Part shown: in pieces, positions 9,209 to 16,592 of the stretch | Layout: each line of letters begins with the position of its first letter | Position numbering within the stretch: position 1 is the stretch's first letter | From: Ferruginibacter sp. | GTDB lineage: Bacteria; Bacteroidota; Bacteroidia; Chitinophagales; Chitinophagaceae | Direction of reading: 5' to 3' | DNA length: 45,696 bases | Assembly (NCBI GenBank): GCA_030655145.1 | Contig: JAURWD010000047.1 | Coordinates: 1-45,696, forward strand | The notes under the pieces: model-generated | Databases searched by the model: none | Told to the model about the DNA's origin: nothing | What the model saw: only the letters and a program-made list of their open reading frames with translations | Position numbers and translations under genes: made by a program

Positions 9209-10048
9209 TTAATTGCAACAGCCGGGTGCGCATCCGCAGGTTTTTGATTTCTCTGCATACACAGTGATGCTGAAAATCCCGGTGTTGCCGTTTTTAAAAT
9301 CATTCAGCTCATCCTCCTTCAAATAATTTTTAAGAATGTCATCGGGAATGTTGATCGGCTTTTCTTTTTGGAGCGTGATATTTGAAAAACCATTTGCATT
9401 AATGAGTTCGAGGTACACTTCTTTTTGAATGGCACCCGATACACAACCGGCGTACATTTCGGCATCCTTCCGCAGTGCTTCAGGCAGGTTGCCCACCAAC
9501 ACGATATCCGAAATACTGAAATGTCCACCTGGCTTTAACACCCGGAACATTTCTTTAAACACCTGGTCTTTATTCGGAACAAGATTCAACACGCAATTGC
9601 TCACGATCACGTCTGCAACGTTATTGGATACCGGGATTTTTTCGATATCTCCCTGGCGGAACTCAACGTTTGTGTAGCCGAGCTTCCGGGTATTGCTTTC
9701 TGCTTTTTCGATCATCGCCGGCGTAAAATCAATACCGATGACGCGGCCATCCTCGCCGGTTTCTTTCCTGGCAATGAAGCAATCATTACCGGCGCCACTG
9801 CCGAGATCAATGACGGTGTTTCCCTTTTGAATCTTAGCGAATTGCGTGGGTAATCCACAACCCAGGCCCAGGTCTGCGTCTGGATTGTACCCTTCAATTG
9901 CACCGTAATCGTCGGTCATAATATTGTACACTTCTGTTGAACAACCACCGGCGCCACAGCAGGAAGCCTGGTTCGTTTCTTTGTCCTGCAAGGCAATAGC
10001 GCTGTATTTCTGGCGGACGATTTCTTTTAATTGATCTGAATTTTCCAT
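9209..10048 (-). CDS. arsM: arsenite S-adenosylmethionine methyltransferase
   Basis: A 279-residue SAM-dependent methyltransferase that methylates trivalent arsenic. The SAM-binding motif DLGSGAGND is at residues 81-89, with GIDFTPAMIEKA as the following acidic loop. Cysteines fit the four conserved positions of ArsM: the cluster Cys30/31/36 near the N terminus, Cys64 (LGCGLP), Cys152 (SNCVLNLV) and Cys202 (GCVSG). The C terminus adds a Cys-rich tail (CGCAPGCC) that could bind metalloid. It starts 17 bp after arsR and is surely co-transcribed with it. Methylation plus reduction could form a detoxification path giving volatile or diffusible methylarsenicals. Confidence 0.92.
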   Translation of the reverse strand: MENSDQLKEIVRQKYSAIALQDKETNQASCCGAGGCSTEVYNIMTDDYGAIEGYNPDADLGLGCGLPTQFAKIQKGNTVIDLGSGAGNDCFIARKETGEDGRVIGIDFTPAMIEKAESNTRKLGYTNVEFRQGDIEKIPVSNNVADVIVSNCVLNLVPNKDQVFKEMFRVLKPGGHFSISDIVLVGNLPEALRKDAEMYAGCVSGAIQKEVYLELINANGFSNITLQKEKPINIPDDILKNYLKEDELNDFKNGNTGIFSITVYAEKSKTCGCAPGCCN

Positions 10049-10065
10049 GTTGAGATAGTTTTAAA

Positions 10066-10395
10066 TTAACAACAATTATTTTTCTTTTCGAGTTTGATAG
10101 CTATGTTCTTGAAGTAGTCCTGGAGTTTGCCGATGGTTTTTTCGTCGATGCAGTAACAGATCGCATTCCCTTCGATGCTGCCCTTGATGAGCCCCGCGTT
10201 CTTTAACTCTTTTAAATGCTGGGAGATGGTAGGCTGGGCCAGGGGAAGTTCGTTTACGATGTCACCACAAATGCAGGTGTCCACTTTGATGAGGTATTCC
10301 AGGATGGCAATTCTTGCCGGGTGCCCCAGCGCTTTCGCGAGTGTCGCAATACTATTTTGCTTGTCTGTAAAATGATCTGTTTTAGATGCGCCCAT
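10066..10395 (-). CDS. arsR: ArsR-family arsenic-responsive repressor
   Basis: A 109-residue winged-helix repressor. The sensor motif is TCICGDIV (Cys41, Cys43), equivalent to the ELCVCDL site of ArsR/SmtB proteins, placed before the recognition helix ([21 protein letters not shown], 50-70). Further cysteines occur at 80, 82, 108 and 109 and may add to metalloid binding. Binding of arsenite should release it from DNA and open the operon. It is the first gene of the arsenic operon, and a palindrome overlapping its promoter (10409-10420) is a good candidate for its own binding site. Confidence 0.92.
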   Translation of the reverse strand: MGASKTDHFTDKQNSIATLAKALGHPARIAILEYLIKVDTCICGDIVNELPLAQPTISQHLKELKNAGLIKGSIEGNAICYCIDEKTIGKLQDYFKNIAIKLEKKNNCC

Positions 10396-10408
10396 TTGCT
10401 TTAATTGT

Positions 10409-10444
10409 ATATTGCAATATTACGATAGAGTTTCGAAATGGCAA
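10409..10444 (-). promoter_or_regulatory. arsR promoter with overlapping palindromic operator
   Basis: Read on the minus strand, a TTG (10442-10444) is followed after 19 bases by TAATATTG (10415-10422), one base off the Bacteroidota -7 box TAnnTTTG. The perfect 12-bp palindrome ATATTGCAATAT (10409-10420) overlaps that box, 13 bp upstream of the arsR start codon. A repressor bound there would block initiation, which fits ArsR autoregulation. The promoter and palindrome are seen; the binding protein is inferred. Confidence 0.6.
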
Positions 10445-10840
10445 CTATTTTTTCATTTTCTTTTCCAGTAGTGTCAATTTTTATTATTGGGTGATGATCA
10501 AGACTGTCATAAGACGCAGTCTATTCTGCAAGTTCGGAAGCAAGGAAATCCGGGCTTTAGCCTTTGCGCTTTATGGATGTGTAACAGCTTAAAAAAATAA
10601 GAGCCTTAAAAATTATCATTCACTGTGATCACTTTAATAAATAATCTTGCTAAGGACAGTAAAAAGAATTATTGCGCAATTAAAATTTTTTAAAACAGCT
10701 GGGTATTCATTGGACTGCTTCTTTAAATTAAGCACTATATTTATTCATACTGACACATTAAAAAACGGAATGAGATTTTTATAAGTTCTACCAGCTGCTG
10801 AAATAGTAACCGCTTTCTTAAAACTGATCAACTGATAAAA
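10445..10840. other. intergenic region between divergent arsR and DUF1593 genes
   Basis: About 400 bp, AT-rich towards the right. It holds a perfect 10-bp palindrome ATTGCGCAAT (10671-10680) in an AT-rich context and a TATATTTA element near 10736 that resembles a -7 box but lacks a TTG at proper spacing. No supported gene. Confidence 0.35.
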
Positions 10841-12466
10841 ATGAATCAAAACAACTCGCTTGTAAAGTCATTTGTTACCGTGCTGACCGGTGTGTTGCTA
10901 GGTTGCTTTTTTGCGACCAACTCCGTTGCCCAGGTTGCGGGTAAGCAACTGCGTCCACGCATCATCGTTACCGCGGATCCGGAGTTGGATGATAACAACT
11001 CCCTGATCCGTTTCCTGCTGTATAGCAGCGATCTCGACATTGAAGGGTTGATCTATGCAAGCAGTGGCTTTCATTGGAAGGGAGATGGTAAGGGAACCAA
11101 ATGGTTTGTCCCCGGCCGGGAATATGCACGTTTTGGTCTGGATACCTGTCCCTGTACTTCCTGGCGTTGGGCGGAAAACGAACGTTTTATTCATGACGCC
11201 GTCGAAGCTTACGGTAAGGTGTACCCGAACCTGAAAATCCATAACCCAAATTTCACTTCGCCTGAAGAGTTGAAAGCGACGGTCCGCTATGGCAACATTG
11301 AATTTGACGGGGACATATCCCGCAATTCTCCCGGTTCCGACCTAATCAAATCACTGATCCTGGACGATGAGCCCGGGCCCCTATTCATCACCGCCTGGGG
11401 CGGACATAGCACCATAGCGCGGGCGCTGAAATCCATCCAGGAGCAATATAGTCACAGGGCTGAATGGGAACAGGTGAAGAAGCAGGTTTCACAGAAAGTT
11501 GTTTTGCTTCCATCTGGTGACCAGGACGATACCTATGTTACTTATATAAAACCCAACTGGCCCGGGATAGAGTACCGGCAGTTCACCGGCGGTCCTAACT
11601 ACGGTTACGGCGCACAGTTGCGGGCTAAAGAAGAAGATGCGGATTTATTGACCAGCGCCTGGATGAAAGAAAATGTGTCAGGCCGCGGGCCTTTAGGAAA
11701 ACTATACCGGGTATGGGGCGATGGAAAACAAATGGTCAAAGACGACATTATGGATTATTTCGGGTTTGCTGGTCACACCAATGAAGCGTTGAAAAAAATG
11801 GGCTACATCGTATGGATGCCGGTGCAACCTAAAGGTTCCTGGCTGGGCGAAGGAGATAACCACACGTTTATGAATATGCTGGGAAATGGATTGCGGGCAT
11901 ACGAATCCGGATTCTACGGTGGGTGGGGTGGACGAGAAGTAACCAATAAAAAGATCTTCAATTTCTCTTTGCCCTTCACAAACGAAGCCATCATCGATAC
12001 CAGCGCCACCGCGATGACGAATACCCTCAGCCCCGCGACTGACCAGGTTAAGGCCAAGGTGACGGAAGTTGCCATTCCTAATTTGTTTCCGCAGGCCCAG
12101 CTCGATTTCGCTGCCCGCCTCAAATGGTCGGTGACACCAAGGTTTAGCGACGCCAACCATGAACCCGTTGTCACCATTGAAGGCCCCTTGCAGTTTATGG
12201 CCTCGGCGGGTGAAAAACTTCGGCTCAATGGTTCTGCAAAAGACCCGGATGGAAATGCTGTTACACTCAAGTGGTGGCAATTCCCCGTGGGTACATATCC
12301 CGGAAGGATAGACATCATTACTCCCGCATTAGCGCAAACGGCCATCGTGGTGCCCAAGGATGCAGTTGGCGGACAAACCATTCACCTCGTGCTTGAAGCA
12401 ACCGATAATGGAACGCCAGCACTAACCCGATACCAGCGGGTAATCATCACCGTGAGAGAGAAATAA
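10841..12466 (+). CDS. exported DUF1593/Sde182-like protein (nucleoside-hydrolase-like fold)
   Basis: This 541-residue protein has a signal peptide (about 1-31, ending NSVAQ). The main domain begins RPRIIVTADPELDDNNSL (39-56), where the Asp cluster resembles the calcium-binding DxDxxDD site of nucleoside hydrolases, and continues with LFITAWGGHSTIARAL. This is the DUF1593 family, to which the cellulose-binding protein Sde182 of Saccharophagus belongs. The last ~100 residues (from GEKLRLNGSAKDPDGNAVTLKWWQ to VIITVREK) are a cadherin/Ig-like beta domain. Length and two-domain order are usual. A role in plant polysaccharide use is possible but unproven; no glycoside hydrolase is next to it. Confidence 0.85.
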   Translation: MNQNNSLVKSFVTVLTGVLLGCFFATNSVAQVAGKQLRPRIIVTADPELDDNNSLIRFLLYSSDLDIEGLIYASSGFHWKGDGKGTKWFVPGREYARFGLDTCPCTSWRWAENERFIHDAVEAYGKVYPNLKIHNPNFTSPEELKATVRYGNIEFDGDISRNSPGSDLIKSLILDDEPGPLFITAWGGHSTIARALKSIQEQYSHRAEWEQVKKQVSQKVVLLPSGDQDDTYVTYIKPNWPGIEYRQFTGGPNYGYGAQLRAKEEDADLLTSAWMKENVSGRGPLGKLYRVWGDGKQMVKDDIMDYFGFAGHTNEALKKMGYIVWMPVQPKGSWLGEGDNHTFMNMLGNGLRAYESGFYGGWGGREVTNKKIFNFSLPFTNEAIIDTSATAMTNTLSPATDQVKAKVTEVAIPNLFPQAQLDFAARLKWSVTPRFSDANHEPVVTIEGPLQFMASAGEKLRLNGSAKDPDGNAVTLKWWQFPVGTYPGRIDIITPALAQTAIVVPKDAVGGQTIHLVLEATDNGTPALTRYQRVIITVREK

Positions 12467-12942
12467 TACGGGTGATTTTTTTTTACAGCTATCTGCTGCA
12501 GGCCCTGGCAAACCTAGCCTGGCTAATAACGGGGTGAATTACCAACCGGGTAGCAAAACTAACGCTTGAATTTTCTCACAATATTTATTATGTTTATCCG
12601 GTCATCCCCTTTTTGTAATGGGGCATTGCCTATTGACAACTTCCGGCGTTCACCAGCATAAGAATAGCAGCCTGGCCAACCCGGTAGAAATTTTCACTAA
12701 TACGTTTGCCTACCTATAAACTGGTCGCGACAAGTTTGTCGCGTCAATGCAGCTATTGGAAAGAATGTTAAAAGAAAGAGCATAAGACGATTTGCACAGT
12801 CAATGTTGAGTTTGATAAGAGGCCTGATTAGGCTGAGTTTTTTTAGGGCTCATTTGGCTTTCTAAATGGGCGTTCAAAAAAAAATCATGGTACACGCAAC
12901 CCGCATTCGCTTAATCAATTTGTTAAATAAATTTAATAGAAC
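12467..12942. other. intergenic region containing an 18-bp palindrome
   Basis: This 476-bp gap has no supported gene. A T-run (around 12475-12484) follows the upstream stop codon but has no stem before it. The notable element is the 18-bp palindrome listed separately. A GCCT/AGGC mini-stem followed by a T-run near 12822-12846 is too weak to call a terminator. Confidence 0.4.
12726..12743. promoter_or_regulatory. perfect palindrome CGCGACAA-GT-TTGTCGCG
   Basis: Two 8-bp arms, CGCGACAA and TTGTCGCG, are separated by GT, about 200 bp upstream of the SnoaL-like lipoprotein gene. It is markedly GC-rich compared with its surroundings. It could be a dimeric repressor site or a structured repeat; no regulator is nearby. 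Confidence 0.45.
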
Positions 12943-13398
12943 ATGAAAAACTTAATGGCCGTGTTTATTCTCCTAACATTTTTAAGTTGTAATCATTCAA
13001 CAATTGACAAAAAAGCAGAGGGTGAAAAGTTGATGCAACTGAGTAAAGAATGGTCCCAGGCTGCAGCCACCGGCGATGTAGAAAAAACGGTGGCCTATTG
13101 GGCCGAGAATGCGGTGATGTTTTCAGCCGCACATGAACCGCTGAATGGTAAGCAGGCCATCCGCCAGATGGTTGAAGAAAGTTTTAAGATCCCAGGTTTC
13201 AAGATCAGTTGGCAACCCAGCCAGGTAGAGGTTTGCGAGAGTGGAGACATGGCCTATATTCTTGAAGACGCTCAAATTTTACTCACTGATTCCTCCGGCA
13301 AACCCATTGTCATCAACAACAAGGCCGTCACTATCTGGCGCAGGCAGGCAGACGGCTCCTGGAAAAACGTTGTTGATATTTCTACACCGAAACCCTGA
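12943..13398 (+). CDS. SnoaL-like/DUF4440 (NTF2-fold) lipoprotein
   Basis: This 151-residue protein starts with a lipoprotein signal (LLTFLSC, lipid Cys at residue 16). The rest has the NTF2-like layout seen in SnoaL/DUF4440 proteins: an N-terminal helix (LMQLSKEWSQAAATGDVEKTVAYWAENAVMF), GKQAIRQMVEESF, then beta strands ending WRRQADGSWKNVVDIS. These proteins form a cone-shaped ligand cavity. Some act as isomerases or cyclases, but most exported ones have no known activity. It stands alone, with an AT-rich upstream region. The family call is good; the function is open. Confidence 0.82.
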   Translation: MKNLMAVFILLTFLSCNHSTIDKKAEGEKLMQLSKEWSQAAATGDVEKTVAYWAENAVMFSAAHEPLNGKQAIRQMVEESFKIPGFKISWQPSQVEVCESGDMAYILEDAQILLTDSSGKPIVINNKAVTIWRRQADGSWKNVVDISTPKP

Positions 13399-13561
13399 TA
13401 CAACCCAGTTCGGCTTCTGCTGCACCCAACCGTTAAGCCCTTTTGATTTTCAATTTTGAGAAGTATTCGCCAACATTCAGCAAACCGCGGTATGTTTTTC
13501 CGTTTTTAAACCTGCTCATGATCCAATCAACTCTTTTTCCTAACTGTTAAAACAACACCTA

Positions 13562-14332
13562 ATGCCGACATCAAATTCAATCGTTCTCATCCATGGAAAT
13601 TTTGTTAATGATCTTACCTGGGCAAAATGGAAAAGCCGCTATGAACAAAAGGGGTATACCGTTTATACGCCCACAAATCCAGGTCATGCCGGTAACCCGG
13701 CTGAGTTACGCAAAAAGGTTCATCCTGATCTGACAAAAACCGGGTTCATTGATGTCGTGAATAATATTGCAGAGCTCATTGACTCGCTCCCCGGCAAGCC
13801 GCTGGTCATCGGGCATTCCATGGCCGGTATGGCTACTTTGAAGTTATTGGAAATGGGCAAAGCGGCCGCAGCCGTTAGCATTGATGGCGCTCCCCCAAAA
13901 AATGTGTTCCCCCCGTTTACAACTTTAAAAGCGGTGCTGCCCGCCTTTGGCTTTTTGTCTTTCAAACCTTATTTTATGGGTAGTCGTAGTTGGTACGACC
14001 ATTGTTTTTTTAACACCCTACCTGCGGGGGATCGAGCCGCCGCCTTTGATGCCTTTGCCGTTCCTGAAAGTTATAAGGTAAGCAGGGAACTGGTGTTGAA
14101 CCCATTTTCTAACATTGATTTTAAACAAGCCCATGCGCCGGTATTATTTATCGGCGGTGGTAAGGATAATATTTTCCCACAAGACCTTACGGCTACAATA
14201 GCGAAAAAGTATTCGGATCCAACTAGCCGCGTTGATCTGAAGGTGTTTGAAGATCGGAGTCATTTTATTTGCGGCGAGCCGGGATGGGAGGAGGTGGCGG
14301 ATTATATATTGGACTGGTACGAGAAGTTATGA
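13562..14332 (+). CDS. alpha/beta hydrolase (cytosolic)
   Basis: This 256-residue protein has the alpha/beta hydrolase fold without a signal peptide. VLIHGNF (residues 8-14) supplies the oxyanion loop, GHSMAG the nucleophile Ser86, GGGKDNIFP the acid region, and RSHFI the C-terminal catalytic His. The AB_hydrolase/non-heme peroxidase-like and salicylate-esterase-like families share this pattern. It could cleave an ester or amide of a small molecule. It is not tightly linked to the SnoaL-like gene upstream (163-bp gap). Downstream lies a tandem repeat region rather than a gene. Confidence 0.85.
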   Translation: MPTSNSIVLIHGNFVNDLTWAKWKSRYEQKGYTVYTPTNPGHAGNPAELRKKVHPDLTKTGFIDVVNNIAELIDSLPGKPLVIGHSMAGMATLKLLEMGKAAAAVSIDGAPPKNVFPPFTTLKAVLPAFGFLSFKPYFMGSRSWYDHCFFNTLPAGDRAAAFDAFAVPESYKVSRELVLNPFSNIDFKQAHAPVLFIGGGKDNIFPQDLTATIAKKYSDPTSRVDLKVFEDRSHFICGEPGWEEVADYILDWYEKL

Positions 14333-14378
14333 GATTTTCAACTTCTTTGTTTTCATGCTTCCGTGATTTTTTTCTAAG

Positions 14379-14600
14379 CAGTTCATTTACCTCTTTGCCT
14401 TGATGCAAAGAAGTAACAAGAAAGATCAAGGCTGCGAACAAATAGCTAAAATTTACTGCGCTCCGCTACAGCGAAAATGCCAAGCATCAACTGCAGTTCC
14501 AGATCAGCGATTGGTTATATCAGCTCCGATCTGCTTATCAAGATTTTCGCTGCTTAACGCTCCGTTCCGTAAATTTTTGAACGCTATTTATCCGAGGCCG
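14379..14600. repeat. 222-bp tandem repeat, copy 1 (nested inverted repeats)
   Basis: This copy is about 90% identical to the copy at 14671-14892, with a period of 292 bp. It carries the same hairpin at its left end (CTTTGC/GCAAAG core) and the same pair of arms CAGCGAAAAT/ATTTTCGCTG and AAATTTAC/GTAAATTT. The outer stem has two mismatches compared with copy 2. An open frame across it is a by-product of the repeat and not a gene. Confidence 0.85.
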
Positions 14601-14670
14601 AAGGCTCGACGCTGTTGTTCAGACGTATTGATTTGTGTTGCTTACACCTTTGCGATATGGTTTTCTTGAA

Positions 14671-14892
14671 CAGTTCATTTACTTCTTTGCCTTGATGCAA
14701 AGAAGTAACAAGAAGGATCAAGGCTGCGAATAAATAGCTAAAATTTACTGCGCTCCGCTACAGCGAAAATGCTAAGCGTCAACTGCAGTTCCAGATCAGC
14801 GATTAGTTATATCAGCTTCGATCTGCTTATAAAGATTTTCGCTGTTTTACGCTACACTCCGTAAATTTTTGAACGCTATTTATTCGAGGCCG
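14671..14892. repeat. 222-bp tandem repeat, copy 2 (nested inverted repeats)
   Basis: The left end is a perfect hairpin: ACTTCTTTGC (14681-14690) with GCAAAGAAGT (14697-14706). A second pairing, GCCTTGAT (14689-14696) with ATCAAGGC (14717-14724), competes with it. The rest folds as nested arms: CGAATAAATAGC (14727-14738)/GCTATTTATTCG (14875-14886), AAAATTTAC (14740-14748)/GTAAATTTT (14861-14869), CAGCGAAAAT (14761-14770)/ATTTTCGCTG (14835-14844), CAGATC (14792-14797)/GATCTG (14820-14825). It could be a non-autonomous mobile repeat or a structured intergenic element. Confidence 0.88.
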
Positions 14893-14993
14893 GGGTAAGG
14901 CTTGCGGAATCATTGCGAACGCAATTTGTTTTTTGGATCGAGGTATCGCACAGAAAAAATATGATTACTGGTTTAGCTGCTCTTGCTTACTCT

Positions 14994-15419
14994 TTAAAGC
15001 TTAAGCTTGAAACTTATCGAAGGGATCGATTGTTGAAGTGCCATGTTGTATAACCCGGGTGCCCTTGGAATATTCTCGAAGGACATAGAGAGCGCTAGCC
15101 GTTTGTTCTTTTTGGCAGACACGAAAAAAGGAATGCTGCCAAACAAAGATGCCGCACCGATTGCGTACAAGGCAATGATGAGACCCTCGTTTTTGCTTTC
15201 TTCAAAAATGTTTTCAAGTTCCTTCGCAGCGAAGATAGTGCCAGCCCCCAGGGCCGCTGAACCAATCCCAATTAACACAAATCCTGTGCTCCGTTGACTG
15301 CGACTCTTCAGCATTAGGGATTCGTAAGTTGGCGTTGTTGAATTTTCGACAGGCTGGTCCTGGGCCTTTGTGCTGAGCATAAGGATGGTCATTGCAAAAA
15401 GCAAAAGCATTGTTTTCAT
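14994..15419 (-). CDS. small exported/membrane protein, unknown function
   Basis: The frame is open from 15581, but the ATG at 15419 starts a clean signal peptide (MKTMLLLFAMTILMLSTKAQ), giving 141 residues. After a short polar segment (LMLKSRSQRST) come two hydrophobic segments: GFVLIGIGSAALGAGTIFAA and, after an acidic loop, GLIIALYAIGAASLFGSIPF. The end (NMALQQSIPSISFKLKL) resembles an outer-membrane beta-strand tail ending in Leu. Small proteins of this shape are frequent in Bacteroidota, where their function is unknown. It lies between the repeats and the metalloprotease gene. Confidence 0.7.
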   Translation of the reverse strand: MKTMLLLFAMTILMLSTKAQDQPVENSTTPTYESLMLKSRSQRSTGFVLIGIGSAALGAGTIFAAKELENIFEESKNEGLIIALYAIGAASLFGSIPFFVSAKKNKRLALSMSFENIPRAPGLYNMALQQSIPSISFKLKL

Positions 15420-15662
15420 GTTGTTTGTTTTAGGTTGTATGAATGGGTAACTGTTTAAGTTCCTGGTAAAATCAGGCCTATTCAATTTCCAAAAGAAAAA
15501 TGTTTGTTGAAGAGGCGTGGGGTAGCTTTTCCTGGTCGTAGGATAGTGTGGGTAGTGGGCAGATCGCACAGTAAAGTACAAATCTTTTTACGCCAAACAA
15601 GGGCAGATATTTTTTCCCAGGAAACTGGGGTCGGAAGAAAAACGAAAGGAAGTCAGGCTCAA

Positions 15663-16397
15663 TTATTTTCCACCATTCGCCTTCAGGTCGGCAATGCAAT
15701 TTGCATCCAGCGTCGGGAGGCTATTTGTATTTCCGGCCGAGTTGGAACTCTCAATCTGGAAATACATGAGACAGTCTGGGTTGGTGCAATGTGCAGGATT
15801 AGCGGGGTCAACATGATTGGATTGCATGGGTGATCCTTGGTTTACTAAACCAAGTAAATGTCCGAATTCATGTTGCAAAAGAGTGGTAAGTAGGGTGGTT
15901 CTTTTAATTTGCCCGGGATTACCCGAGAAATCGTTGAGTGATTTTCCGAATATACAAAAAGAGGTATTCCAGTAAGATGTTGCGAAAATATCTGGTTTAT
16001 AATATTCCCCATCGGTTATCAATACTTGCACACCAATCACGTGGTAGGCACTAAAATTTGTCCGGTATTTTTTTTCAATTCTTACAATATCTGATATGGA
16101 TAAAACAGGTTTATTCTCGGAAGGTATTTCACGTGCATAGATATTAATCCCGCCTGGTTTATTTATATAAGTTTTCAGAAAATCCACGAGGTTGCTCATG
16201 CTTTCTGGATCCGGAGCGTTGCCGGGCATGAAATTTATTTCAATTTCCAGCCTGGAATAAGATCCTCCACTCAGCAAATCATTTGCGGAAGTTCCAAGTG
16301 TTTGGTAGTCAAGATTATCATGGATTTCTTCTTTCTGGCAGGCACTTAAAAAAAAACAGGTTGATATGACAACAAAGACAAAAATTTTTCTTCTCAA
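15663..16397 (-). CDS. zinc-metalloprotease lipoprotein (HExxH, metzincin-like), TTG start
   Basis: This 244-residue protein carries a lipoprotein signal (FFLSAC, Cys20). The catalytic motif HEFGHLLGLVN has His176, Glu177 and His180. Position 186, where metzincins have the third ligand His or Asp, is Asn; His195 nearby (MQSNHVDP) may replace it. Cys204 and Cys209 flank the Met-turn-like CLMY (Met211) and may form a disulfide. I see no ATG upstream in frame before a stop, so translation most likely starts at the TTG at 16397. It should cleave proteins in the envelope or outside the cell. Substrate unknown. Confidence 0.78.
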   Translation of the reverse strand: MRRKIFVFVVISTCFFLSACQKEEIHDNLDYQTLGTSANDLLSGGSYSRLEIEINFMPGNAPDPESMSNLVDFLKTYINKPGGINIYAREIPSENKPVLSISDIVRIEKKYRTNFSAYHVIGVQVLITDGEYYKPDIFATSYWNTSFCIFGKSLNDFSGNPGQIKRTTLLTTLLQHEFGHLLGLVNQGSPMQSNHVDPANPAHCTNPDCLMYFQIESSNSAGNTNSLPTLDANCIADLKANGGK

Positions 16398-16513
16398 AAG
16401 TTTCTGTTTGATGTTAGATAATTTTTACACCAAAATAACTCAATTTTCTGGTCGGTCGAATAATTGTAGATCGGACTAAAGTGTGGCAAATTAGCAATTA
16501 AAGGCTTGAAATG

Positions 16514-16543
16514 AAAAGGCCGGATTCCAAGGGAAACCCGGCC
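16514..16543 (-). terminator. Rho-independent terminator of the GYWK-domain lipoprotein gene
   Basis: On the minus strand, GGCCGG (16538-16543) pairs with CCGGCC (16518-16523), with an inner GGG/CCC-like extension, followed at once by TTTTCATTT. It lies 50 bp after the stop codon at 16593. Confidence 0.8.
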
Positions 16544-16592
16544 GACAATTCATTTGATAAATCAATTTTTAATAATTCTTGTCACAGGATAA

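Noticed and set aside
12467-12490. T-run just after the DUF1593 gene as a terminator
   Set aside because: No stem precedes the T-run.
14400-14669. Open reading frame of 89 codons across the first tandem repeat
   Set aside because: It is made of repeat and spacer sequence, has no protein-like pattern and is not kept as a frame in the second copy.
14379-14892. CRISPR array
   Set aside because: Only two long copies at a 292-bp period with no short direct repeats or unique spacers, and no cas genes nearby.
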